Source: Toxorhynchites rutilus septentrionalis
Taxonomy: Eukaryota; Arthropoda; Insecta; Diptera; Culicidae
Direction of reading: 5' to 3'
Length of the DNA: 64,000 bases
Assembly: GCF_029784135.1 (NCBI RefSeq)
Contig: NC_073746.1
Coordinates: forward strand, 262,051,598-262,115,597
Below, in pieces: positions 54,332-63,680 of the stretch. Position numbers and translations under genes: made by a program. The notes beneath the pieces were generated by a model. That model saw only the letters and a list, made by a program, of their open reading frames with translations. It was not told the DNA's origin and did no database searches. Each line of letters starts with the position of its first letter. Position 1 is the first letter of the stretch.

Positions 54332-57300
54332 GGGGATCAACACTAGGGTAGGAGCCTGCCCGTTGGACTCAAATGTTCCTATCTCACGCCTCCACGAAGA
54401 TCATATGACGACATTTTTAGATCGGGCGTGAACTGGAAACACACACCTGGTCTTGGCTCCGAGAACGGGTGTCGAAAGTGGCTAAGTGAGGGGGTGCGAG
54501 CGAGTCAGAGCGCTATATCTCTCCCGGGGAAGGCCTCCCGGGTCATGGAGGCCTTGCCAACCCGCTGTCTCCCGGGCAAAGGAGATACACCCAGAAAATG
54601 GAGCTACGTTCACGAAGAATACTCAGAATGCGATCGCCCGAGGAGGGTCCCCGAACTGGAGCTGGTCCTGGAACGGGAGTAAGAGCGAGCGGCCAGCGGC
54701 TGGAGGGCGAGGTGCAAGAGCGGGCCACCAGCCGGATTCAACCCGAAGAGCTACCGCCACACGGAAACAGCAGCCATCGACATCACCAACGAAACGCTGC
54801 GCCTACGAGGCGTGTTGCGACTGTCAGACGACAGTCGTCCACACTTGTGGGTACTACTAGGCGACGGATCATGTGGACACACGAAATGAACGAATTCGTG
54901 ATCCGCGCCTATTACATCTGCACTGCTTTGGAGACGGACATGAGCGGTCGCCCTCGAATACTAACAATGTTCGAGGAAGCGTATCCAGAGTTCGTCGGGA
55001 GGCTTGACCAAAACGCGATGAACGCGAGGCGTAGAGCGATTGTACGCAACAATATGCTCTCCCAAACGCAAGTCGACGAGATCAAGCAGCAGGTGCAGAG
55101 AGAACTAAGCTCCAGAACAAGCAGAGCAAGCGATGTGTCGAGACGAAGTTCAGTACGGCTGAGCAATTCATTCGCGAGTGGGGCACGCGAATCAGCACCA
55201 GTGGAGGCCACAGTACAACAACCCCCTGAGCCGGAAGACCCACAGCCAGATCAACAACTACTACGCGATCTGGTCTTCCATTACGACGAGGCGATCTCAC
55301 AGTTCCGCGACACGGACCCTTTGTCGCGCCCCAGGATCCCGAAGTTACAGCATTCCCGTAGACTGACAAGTGCAGTAAAGCTCATGAACGAGCACGTTCT
55401 TCCGCTGCACTTGGTTGATGCTGAGAACATGGAGGAGCTGCAACTGAAAGTTTACTGTGCTGCTGTGGCGACCGCCAAAAGTTTAGGATACCGTATTAGG
55501 CCAAGAGGCAGACTGCTCCAACATCTCCGTGAAAGGCGTGAGCCTCCATGGCGAAGGAGATTGGAGCAACGGATCCTAAACAAGCGCGCCGCAATTGGAA
55601 GACTGATGGCGTACAAAAGAGGCAGCAGATCGGCGAAATTATGTCGCCAAGTTGCTGTGATCGTGCGGCCTACTGAACTTCGCCAGCTGGGAGCTCACCA
55701 GCTGACGGAAAAACTCGACACACTGGTACAGCAATTGAGCGTCCTTACAAAACGGCTGAAACGTTACTCTGACTCTGCAAAGCGCCAGGAACAAAATCGG
55801 ATGTTCAGAGATAACGAGAAAGCGTTCTACGACCACATTAGCGACGAGAAGCCCGACTACCGCGAAGGTTTGCCAGATATTAGCGATGTGACGAACTTCT
55901 GGGCTGGTATCTGGGAGACCCCAGTAGAACATCGCGACGGGCAAATGTGGTTAAGACGGGAGGAGGAGAGTTGTGGTGAAATTGGAGAGATGCCAGCTAT
56001 CATCGTCGGAGAGGACGATATCCGCGAAGCCTCGCGGTACCTGAGGAACTGGGCAGCACCGGGCCCCGATGGTGTCCAGAACTTTTGGCACAAGAAGCTA
56101 ACCGTCGCACATCCAAAGATAGCTGAGTGCTTCAACAAGGTGCTACGTGACCCACACAACCTTCCTGAATTCGCCACCCGTGGCGTCACCTTCCTCCTCC
56201 CGAAAGACAGCAACACATTGAACCCATCAAAGTACAGACCGATAACGTGCCTATCGAGTCTGTACAAAATACTGAGCAGCATAATTACCGCCAAAGTTTC
56301 TGCTCACTGCGAACAGCATCACATCATCGCAGAAGAGCAGAAAGGATGCAGGAAAAATACGCATGGCTGCAAAGACCAGGCCATCATCGACGCAGCCATA
56401 GTCGGCCAGGTGGTATATAACCAGCGGAACCTAAGTATGGCCTACATCGATTACAGGAAGGCTTATGACTCCATACCTCACTCGTTTCTCGTCCGGGTAT
56501 TGGAGCTCTACAAAATTGATCCCGTCGTCGTTAGGTTCCTGCAGCATGCGATGAGGCAGTGGAGTACGTCTCTGCACCTCAGTGATGGGGAAAATGTGTT
56601 GCAGTCTAGAACGCTGCAGATAAAGAGGGGGATATTCCAAGGCGACTCTTTCAGCCCGCTTTGGTTTTGTCTGGCACTGAACCCCCTCAGTAGGACGCTC
56701 AATAGAAACGGTCATGGCTATAAAATAAGGTATGGCGACGGCGCCCACGAAGAAGTGACCCATACCTTCTACATGGATGATCTCAAGGTCTACGCTGATT
56801 CACGTCAGCGTCTAGGTGTAGCTATCCGGGTTGTCGAAGACATAAGCAGGGACATCTGCATGGAGTTCGGCCTCGACAAGTGCCGCTGTGTCCATCTGCT
56901 GAAAGGGCAGCTTACCGAATCCGGAGGTTACGAGGTCTATGACGGCGAGTTCATAAGAGACATGGTTTGTGGCGAATCCTATAAATATCTTGGATTCCGA
57001 CAGCTCACCGGGATTCGCCACTCCGACATCAAGACGGAGCTGCGAGACAAGTTCTTGAGTCGAGTGAACTGTGTCCTGAGGACTTTCCTCAACGCGGGGA
57101 ACAAGGTACGCGCGATCAACACATTCGCGGTTCCCCTGCTGACCTTCAGTTTTGGTGTAGTCAAATGGAGCAAAACTGACCTAGAGGACCTTGAGAGGAG
57201 GATGAGGAAAGCATTTAAAGAGGCCGGAATGCACCATCCTCAATCGGCACTGGAGAGAGTTTCACTGCCACGCAAAGAAGGGGGACTTGGAATAGTCGAC

Positions 57301-58394
57301 ATATCTGCACTGTGTGTTGCCCAGGTACGACAACTGCGCGAGTACTTCGCAGAACGCGCCAACCAAAACGCGCTATACCGGGCTGTCTGCGCCGCCGACA
57401 GAGGATACAGCGTTCTGCACTTGGCGCAAGCGGAGTACCAACTCAACTGCAATCTGCAGACAGTGGAGGAGAAGATTGCAGCTTGGAAGCAGAAGGCAGT
57501 GCATGGTGCCCACCCCCATCAACTGGACCGGCCACACGTCGACAAGGCCGCATCTAATCTGTGGCTAACGCGTGGTGAACTCTATTCAGTAGTAGAAGCC
57601 GACATGATAGCCATCCAGGACAGGATAATGCCGACGAGAAACTGCAGGCGGTACGTCTGGCATCAAGACGTTGATGACATTTGCCGGATGTGCCATCAAC
57701 CAGGTGAAAACATAGAGCACATTATGGGAGGCTGTCCCGTTTTGGCCAACGCAGCCTACACCGAGCGCCACAACAACGTGGCCCGTATTGTTCATCGACA
57801 TCTGGCGCTCCAATGTGCTCTACTGGAAGACAACGTACCAAACTACCGGTACCTGCCTGCACCTGTCCTGGAAAATGACCGTTTCAAGCTGTACTGGGAT
57901 CGCACTGTTCTGACCGACCTCTCGATCCACCACAACCGCCCAGATATAATGGTTTACGACAAGAGCGACCGCAAAGTCACCATCATCGATGTCGCTATTC
58001 CACTGAATCAGAATCTGGAGGAGACCCACGGTCGCAAAATCTGCAAGTACCGACCATTGGCCGTGGAGCTCAAGGAACTGTGGGGGCTAAGGGAGGTCCC
58101 AAGAATTGTTCCAGTCGTTCTCTCTGGAACTGGAATTATCCCGAAGACACTTCTGGAAGCGCTAAAGGTGTTGAACATGGAGAAGGAATTGGCCGGCATC
58201 CAAAAGTCGGTCATCCTTAGCACCTGCGCGATTGTCCGACAATTTCTCGGTCAGGACTGAAACAGCACGAGCATGCAGATACGTGCATTCCGCAGAGCCT
58301 AGTCCCCCTTTGGCATTCAGAAGCCCGGGGGCAGGTGAAAATTCTGGCTAGGTTCGCCTAGTTAAGAAGTGAGATAAGTCTGCCAAAAAAAAAA
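54332..58394 (+). mobile_element. R4/Dong-like non-LTR retrotransposon, apparently full length
   Basis: A 5' UTR (about 54332-54597) rich in CCCGGG palindromes, one long ORF, a 3' UTR of 124 bp and an A10 tail (58385-58394). Single ORF, C-terminal restriction-like endonuclease and a YMDD active site put it with R2/R4-type elements that usually insert at fixed sites. It begins directly after the 3' end of the R1-type element. The exact 5' boundary is inferred from where the R1 homology (compare 58752 onward) stops. Confidence 0.85.
54598..58260 (+). CDS. R4/Dong-like polyprotein: Myb-like, RT, restriction-like endonuclease; intact
   Basis: 1220 codons without a stop. Residues about 88-150 (RRRIMWTHEMNEFVIRAYY onward) resemble a Myb/SANT-like DNA-binding region. 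RT (about 480-760): NWAAPGPDGVQNFWHKK, KYRPITCLSSLYKILSSI, QKGCRKNTHGCKDQ, MAYIDYRKAYDSIPHS, GIFQGDSFSPLWFCLALNPL, and FYMDDLKVYA with the catalytic pair at D727-D728. A thumb region follows (GESYKYLGFRQ). Zinc motif CRMCHQPGENIEHIMGGC at residues 1029-1046. Restriction-like endonuclease: RPDIMVYDKSDRKVTIIDVA, with P1115-D1116 and D1131 (PD-X14-D). YMDD rather than FADD is typical of R4/Dong. The protein would nick a target site and prime reverse transcription there. All key residues visible to me are present. Confidence 0.93.
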   Translation: MELRSRRILRMRSPEEGPRTGAGPGTGVRASGQRLEGEVQERATSRIQPEELPPHGNSSHRHHQRNAAPTRRVATVRRQSSTLVGTTRRRIMWTHEMNEFVIRAYYICTALETDMSGRPRILTMFEEAYPEFVGRLDQNAMNARRRAIVRNNMLSQTQVDEIKQQVQRELSSRTSRASDVSRRSSVRLSNSFASGARESAPVEATVQQPPEPEDPQPDQQLLRDLVFHYDEAISQFRDTDPLSRPRIPKLQHSRRLTSAVKLMNEHVLPLHLVDAENMEELQLKVYCAAVATAKSLGYRIRPRGRLLQHLRERREPPWRRRLEQRILNKRAAIGRLMAYKRGSRSAKLCRQVAVIVRPTELRQLGAHQLTEKLDTLVQQLSVLTKRLKRYSDSAKRQEQNRMFRDNEKAFYDHISDEKPDYREGLPDISDVTNFWAGIWETPVEHRDGQMWLRREEESCGEIGEMPAIIVGEDDIREASRYLRNWAAPGPDGVQNFWHKKLTVAHPKIAECFNKVLRDPHNLPEFATRGVTFLLPKDSNTLNPSKYRPITCLSSLYKILSSIITAKVSAHCEQHHIIAEEQKGCRKNTHGCKDQAIIDAAIVGQVVYNQRNLSMAYIDYRKAYDSIPHSFLVRVLELYKIDPVVVRFLQHAMRQWSTSLHLSDGENVLQSRTLQIKRGIFQGDSFSPLWFCLALNPLSRTLNRNGHGYKIRYGDGAHEEVTHTFYMDDLKVYADSRQRLGVAIRVVEDISRDICMEFGLDKCRCVHLLKGQLTESGGYEVYDGEFIRDMVCGESYKYLGFRQLTGIRHSDIKTELRDKFLSRVNCVLRTFLNAGNKVRAINTFAVPLLTFSFGVVKWSKTDLEDLERRMRKAFKEAGMHHPQSALERVSLPRKEGGLGIVDISALCVAQVRQLREYFAERANQNALYRAVCAADRGYSVLHLAQAEYQLNCNLQTVEEKIAAWKQKAVHGAHPHQLDRPHVDKAASNLWLTRGELYSVVEADMIAIQDRIMPTRNCRRYVWHQDVDDICRMCHQPGENIEHIMGGCPVLANAAYTERHNNVARIVHRHLALQCALLEDNVPNYRYLPAPVLENDRFKLYWDRTVLTDLSIHHNRPDIMVYDKSDRKVTIIDVAIPLNQNLEETHGRKICKYRPLAVELKELWGLREVPRIVPVVLSGTGIIPKTLLEALKVLNMEKELAGIQKSVILSTCAIVRQFLGQD

Positions 58395-58439
58395 CAACTT
58401 TCCGACCGGTACAACCATACAGTATCAGACTCACGGCGC

Positions 58440-58665
58440 AATATGATTGTTCACCAACACAACCACCACAACCGGCATCAGCAGCACGAGAAACTGTGGC
58501 TCAGCCACAGCCTCGAGCGAGTCGTGTCACACGAGCGCTCCACCATCTCGCGTCGTCTGGCCAACTTGCGCCGTTCCATCTGTTTTCATTAGCCACAAGG
58601 ACAGGCGCTATATCGCGCCAAGTTACGCGCGCTATACGCGTCTCAATTTGCGCCTAGCCTAAGAG
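58440..58665 (-). repeat. Inverted fragment of an R1-type 5' UTR
   Basis: CTCAATTTGCGCCTAGCC (58646-58663) is the inverse of GGCTAGGCGCAAATTGAG at 48893-48910 in the 5' UTR of the R1-type element. The match continues as CGCTATACGCG against the inverse side. GTGGAGCGC is shared further in. It is a related 5' end in opposite orientation. Confidence 0.55.
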
Positions 58666-58718
58666 AGTGTGCGCGTTTGCATGTGAGACCGTGCGCGTCT
58701 GCGTGTGTTCGTTTGCGT

Positions 58719-58720
<2 letters not shown>

Positions 58721-58754
<34 letters not shown>

Positions 58755-59494
58755 GAGGTGAGGAACGCTCTTCCAGCCTTATCTGGGAAGGGATAACCCA
58801 AACGTCGAGTGGGGATCGCACCCACAAAAACCAAGCCCTCTACTCGTAGCCTCATTCCCCCCGGGACCACATCTAGGCGACTACTTCAGGGGGCGGCTGT
58901 GCTCATGCACTTCACGAGTTTTCAACGCTAACTAGCGTTGATCCTTCCCTTTTTCTCTATACATCTCATTTACGTTTCCGTTGTACTCCGCCACGCACAT
59001 CTGCTGCACAGGCTTCCTTTTACCCGTCGAGACGTGTACCGATTAGGAATTGCCCTCCAACTTGACGCGCAACCCGTCACAGTCACCCTCGCGGGGTTTC
59101 TCACCTGTCGAGACGTGAACCGATTAGGAAGCGCCCTCCATCTTGACGCGCGCCCCGTCACAGCCACCCTCGCAGGATTTCTCTTCCCAACGGAGCGCCG
59201 ATTAGGCAGTGCCCTCCAACATAACGCGCACTCCGTCACAGCAACTCTCGTGGGGTACCCGCCGATTTGATGATGCTCTCCTAGGCTCTCGCTCCGCCGA
59301 AACGATCCTCGCAATGTTCCTCTCTCCATCCACCAACAGGCATTGCCAGCATTTTCTTGACCCTGCTCTCCAGATTCCGCTTACCCGTCGAGACGTGTAC
59401 CGATTAGGAATTGCCCTCCAGCTTGACGCGCAATCCGTCACAGTCACCCTCGCGGGGTTTCTCACCTGTCGAGACGTGAACCGATTAGTTCACT
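58721..59494 (-). mobile_element. 5'-truncated R1-type 3' UTR copy with a 31-base A tail
   Basis: A run of 31 T (58721-58751) is the A tail of a minus-strand insertion. It is followed by the inverse of 54115-54331 (GAACGCTCTTCCAG.CTTATCTGGGAAGG, CTCGACG region) and then inverse copies of the 3' UTR subrepeats (59030-59480). TGTTCGTTTGCGTGT occurs at 58706-58720 and 59495-59509, a 15-bp target duplication. No coding part is included. Confidence 0.93.
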
Positions 59495-59720
59495 TGTTCG
59501 TTTGCGTGTGCATGTGCGTGTATGTGTTTGTGTGTGCGTGTGCGGGAGTGTGTGTTTTGTTTAGTTGGTTGGTTGATGTAAACAAAAACAGTGTGAAAGT
59601 GTGAGCAGACAGCAACTGCGATGCGTTTTTTTGTGTGTAAGACTGTGCGCGTCTGCGTGTGTGCATGTGTTCGTTTGTGCGTGCATGTGCGTGTAAGGAC
59701 TTGTGTGTGCGTTTTTTTAG
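59495..59720 (+). repeat. TG-rich microsatellite with an R1-type 5' UTR-like piece
   Basis: GTGTG/CATGTGCG-type repeats span 59495-59560 and 59640-59705. Between them GTGAGCAGACAGCAACTGCG and GCGTTTTTTTGTGTGTAAG (59600-59643) match the 5' UTR of the R1-type element at 48858-48890 in direct orientation. Confidence 0.7.
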
Positions 59721-60165
59721 AAGCGAGTAGAAAGTAGAGAAAGTAGAGAGAGTAGAGAGTAGAGAGTAGGAAGAGTAGAGAGAGTAGAGAGTAGAGAGTG
59801 GAGAGTGGAGAGAGTAGAGAGTAGAGAGTAGAGAGAGTAGAGAGTAGAGAGTAGAGAGTAGAGAGTAGAGAGTAGAGAGTAGAGAGTAGAGAGAGTAGAG
59901 AGAGTAGAGAGAGTAGAGAGAGTAGAGAGAGTAGAGAGTAGAGAGAGTAGAGAGAGTAGATAGTAGACGAAGTAGAGAGAAGAGAGAGTAGAGAGTAAAC
60001 AGTAGAGAGATTGGAGAGAAAGTTGAGAGTAGAGAGTAGAGAGTAGAAAGCAGAGAGTGAAGAGTAGAGAGTTGAAAATGAAGATCAGAGAGTAGAGAGA
60101 AGAGAGAACAAAGCATAGAGTAGATAGTAGGAAATGAGCAAAAGAGTAGAGAGTTGAAAGTCAAA
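59721..60165. repeat. Purine-rich (GTAGAGA)n-type microsatellite
   Basis: AGAGAGTAGAGAGTAGAGAG-like repeats run for over 400 bp and become irregular to the right. The long minus-strand ORF here (Leu/Ser/Tyr repeats) is an artefact of the repeat. Confidence 0.95.
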
Positions 60166-60337
60166 GTTAAAATTTAAAGAGCAACAATTGATCGCAGAGA
60201 AAGAGTAGTTGTATGAGACATAGAGAAATTGGGACCAAAAAAGAAACATTGAATAAAAGAAAAAAAAAACAAGTTGCGAGAGTCTGTTCGAGTGCAACAG
60301 CGCAGTCATTCCAATGACTTTGCGGTAAACTTATTAA

Positions 60338-61656
60338 CACTAGAACTACCGAAACCGTCAATTTGACGGATATCAAATTTCATGGTCCCAAATTTTATAT
60401 AATTTTGATGCATTGTTCTAAACTTTTATGATGACTTTTCATGAGATGCAAGGATAGTTTTTCATTTATATTCAATTTCTGTTTATCGGCTTTAACTTCC
60501 ATAATCAGTACCTCCTATACATATTTCTACCGAGACCCGTGAAATTGACGGATCTGGCAATTTCAAAGTTTATAACAATCTATGCATCATCCATAGAATG
60601 GTGGACATCAATACGTATGTGCATTCAATTAGACATGAAGTTTCGTGCAGTATACGCACAATAGTTGTCCGATATGTTTGGAGTTCGGAGAAGCTAGGAA
60701 ACTGAAACTGTAAACAATAGAGAAAGTATGATCACTCTATGACACCAAAATTGTTATAAAAGAGTAAATAAGGCTTCTCCAGAGGATGATATTGAATAGG
60801 AGTCTAACTGTGAGTAAAAGACAGACTCTTTTCTCTTTGAGTTTGCAAAATAGAATATAATTGTGTGGCTAAAGTGGTGAAAGATAACATGGCTCTTTAC
60901 TCTACAAAACTCTACAAATCAGATAATATTTTTCTGACAATTTATAAAAGTAAACCTCGCAAAAAGTGCTAATTCTTAGCTCTAAGCATAGATCGGTAAA
61001 AATAGATTCCAATAGAAAACAATTACCTGAAATTGTATCGTTTAACAATAAAACCAAGTTTGGAGTAGATGTAGTTGACCAGATGACACGCTAATATAGC
61101 GTAAAAGCAGGGTCTCTTAGATGGCCATTGCAAGTGTTCTACAATATTTTAGACTTGGCAGCAATCAAGTCATGGATTATTTACAAAGAGACTTGTGATG
61201 GCAACATAACCAAGAATCAATTTTTGTTTCAATTGGCAGAAGAACTTTCCAATGAATATAAGTGCTGCAGAAAACAAGCTTCCTCCAAAAAAACAATCAA
61301 ACAAAGCAATGGATTGTACTACAGAAAACTCAACTATGAGACTTCAAGAACGAAAATCTTGCCAAATACAATTGTGCAACAAAAACAGAGCGATGTATAC
61401 TTACAATATATGCAACGAATACGTTTGTGGCAAGTGTTCATCCAGAATAACATGTTCTTGTAGACATATAAATGTAAATATAAACCGTTTTTGTTTATTT
61501 TTTTTTATTATAAACATATAAAGTGTTATATTAAATGTTGTTTTTGTCAAATCACAATTGTTCTTAAACATTGGGGTTTCTTTAGCGTCAATAATCGAAA
61601 TTACACCAATGGCTTTCGTCAAAAAAAATATTTTTTACAGCTTGGTGGTTAATGGG
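60338..61656 (+). mobile_element. piggyBac-type transposon, internally deleted
   Basis: TTAA flanks both ends (60334-60337, 61657-61660). The left terminus CACTAGAACTACCGAAAC and the inverse of the right terminus (CCCATTAACCACCAAGCT) are similar. GACGGAT occurs twice near the left end. At 1.3 kb it is about half the length of an autonomous piggyBac; most of the N-terminal coding region is missing. Confidence 0.8.
60895..61475 (+). pseudogene. piggyBac transposase C-terminal part
   Basis: Broken frames give PRKKVLILSS (near 60955), NNKTKFGVDVVDQMTR (61046-61093), a stop, then YSVKAGSLRWPLQVFYNILD and LAAIKSWIIYKE. This is the standard block NKTKgGVDt.Dqm...ys..R.t.RWp...Fyn.lD.a..Na...y. The GVDVVDQM segment includes the final catalytic-region Asp of the family. 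Downstream, frame 61252-61464 gives a cysteine-rich end (NICNEYVCGKCSSRITCSC), as in the piggyBac C-terminal zinc-binding domain. Stops and frame changes make it dead. Confidence 0.85.
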
Positions 61657-61839
61657 TTAACACTCAACGAACTAGTTAGCATGCGAGTCAAAACGTCATG
61701 GTCACATTCGGTGCTGAAAGTTTAGATTTTTCTTTGTCGCTCATTTGCTACATATCAAAAATCACCCTAAGCTTCAAGAAGCAGCAAAGTGATTGGGATT
61801 ACGTGAGGCGAAAGATTAATGCTCCGTTACAAAACAGAA

Positions 61840-62070
61840 TCTGACCTATTAAGTGCGCTATACATACAACGTCACCGTCACCGTCCCGTCAACTATTCTC
61901 TTGAACTTATTTTGCCGACGTCAAAGTTGCCGGTGATTGTGTATGTGAATGCGTTCATACGATTTTCATGGGAGAATATTTGACATTTCATTCCTTTACG
62001 TTTACTTCACGGTGACGGGACGTTGTATGTTGGCGAACTTTATTGTCAGCAAGTGTAACACTAGGTCAGA
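61840..62070. mobile_element. Possible MITE with imperfect long inverted repeats
   Basis: TCTGACCTATTAAGTGCGC..ATACAACGTCACCGT (61840-61885) opposes ACGGTGACGGGACGTTGTAT and AACACTAGGTCAGA (62010-62071). No ORF inside. Target duplication not identified. Confidence 0.5.
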
Positions 62071-62279
62071 TTATATTTTTTTTTTAAAACTGTCAAAACT
62101 CGCAAGTGATCGTTTTATGCTCTACATACTTTTTGACAGAGGAAGTTCAGAGCTGTTAGGACGATATTGTGATAAGGAGCGACATCATTGAGGGTTTGAT
62201 TGCTACAATACAATGGAGTTGATCATTCGCAAAAGCACAAGGTCAATGTCAACTCTAGCAAGATGTTTTTCCTGTTTTA

Positions 62280-62661
62280 GAGTCCCCGCACTCTGCAGAC
62301 TTTTTTTTCAGCCGATAGTTTGGTCGGGTTGGGTTGCTAGTGCACACATCGAGCCAACCAAACAGTCGGGTTGGTGAAGAGTGCGCACACTAGCCAACTG
62401 TCGGTCGAATATTCTCGAAGGATTTTATTTAATTTGTGTTTGACAATGGAGAAGTGAACAGTGAAGAAAAATCATCAAAAAGAGATTCAGAGGGTATTGT
62501 GTGCATCCCATTCTCAGTGATTCGCAATCGGGAAGGCTATCAAACTTTTTTATCGGTCGGTATTGAATCGGTGTAATGTGCGCATATGCATATCGCTCCA
62601 TACTGATTAAGTCGTCCGACCAATCAATCGGTCGACAAAAGTCTGTAGTCTGCGGGGGCTC
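62280..62661. mobile_element. MITE with TTA target duplication (Harbinger-like)
   Basis: GAGTCCCCGCA.. at 62280 and ..TGCGGGGGCTC ending 62661 start an imperfect inverted repeat of roughly 35 bp (GCAGACTTT and AAAGTCTG inside). TTA flanks both ends (62277-62279, 62662-62664). Length is 382 bp. A TTA duplication suits PIF/Harbinger. Confidence 0.65.
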
Positions 62662-62849
62662 TTAGAGTCTTAGAATTTCTTCAAACTGAAATGACTTGCG
62701 GAACGTGTCATGTAATTATTGAACTCGTAACTTTGTATGCGGCAGTTTGATGGTTTGAGGAAAATATTTTCATAAAGGCCTGGCTTAGATAATAGGAGTA
62801 CCGGTAAGTTTCTTCGTTTCTTTTTTCAAAAATTATTGCTTTATTTTGC

Positions 62850-63620
62850 AAAAATTTAATATTCAAAGTATTGCCCATCGCTAGTCACAACTTTTTCCCA
62901 TCTTTCTGGCAATTCACGGATCCCTTTGCGGAAATAATCGGCCGGTTTGTCGGCTAACCACGAATCGATCCAATTTTTAACTTCATATAAAATGGAGAAA
63001 CGCTGGTCAACCAGGCCATTATGCATCGATCGAAAAAGGTAGTAATCGGACGGATAAATGTCCGGAGAATTCAGCGGGTGGGATACGACTTCCCATTTCA
63101 GCGTTTCCAAGTATGTTTTGACCGGTTTCGCGACATGCGGCCGAGGATTGTCGTGCTGCTAAATAACTTTATCGTGTCTTTGCTCGTATTGTGGCCGTTT
63201 TTCCATCAGTGCACGGCTCAAACGCATCAATTGTCGTCGGCAGAGGTCCCCCGTAATGTTTTCATTCGGTTTTAGCAGCTCATAGTACACCACACCGGTA
63301 CACCGGCGTTCGACGTCTCGTGGCTTCAATTCATACGGCACCCAATGTCCTATTTTTCGGATCATTCCCACTGCTTTTAAACGATCGGATGTATCTGCAA
63401 GTTTTTGTTGCGTTTGTGACGGATCTTGATCGAGTAAAGCTTCCAATTCTTCATCTTCAAACTTTTTTGGCGATCCGGAACGTTCTTCGTCCTCCAAGTC
63501 AAAATTACCACTTTTAAACCGTGCAAACCACGTCTGACACGTTCACTCAGTTGGAGAATGGTCACCATAAACTTCCACCAAAATATGATGACTTTTCCGC
63601 AGTATTTTTCTTCATATTGA
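62850..63620 (-). pseudogene. mellifera-type mariner transposase with a central deletion
   Basis: The minus strand reads CQTWFARFKSGNFDLEDEER, SGSPKKFEDEELEALLDQDP, GHWVPYELKPRDVERR and then jumps to CTGVVYYELLKPNENITGDL. Next come QHDNPRPHVAKPV and HPLNSPDIYPSDYYLFRSMH, ending ELPERWEKVVTSDGQYFEY-stop at 62856. The first catalytic D block (TGDEKW) lies in the deleted part. The second and third D are present. A stop follows KVI near 63159 and others lie in the N-terminus. Clear termini were not found. Confidence 0.85.
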
Positions 63621-63680
63621 AGTAATGAAGTAACACTCCCCGCAAAAACACTCTCGTTGATAAGAAATTCGACATATTCG

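Noticed and set aside
54598..58260. Fusion of the R1-type ORF2 and the R4-like ORF into one system
   Set aside because: Each has its own RT, 3' UTR and tail; their closeness is better explained by insertion.
59490..60164. 224-codon minus-strand ORF
   Set aside because: It is produced by the GTAGAGA microsatellite; the protein is a Leu/Ser/Tyr repeat without any domain.
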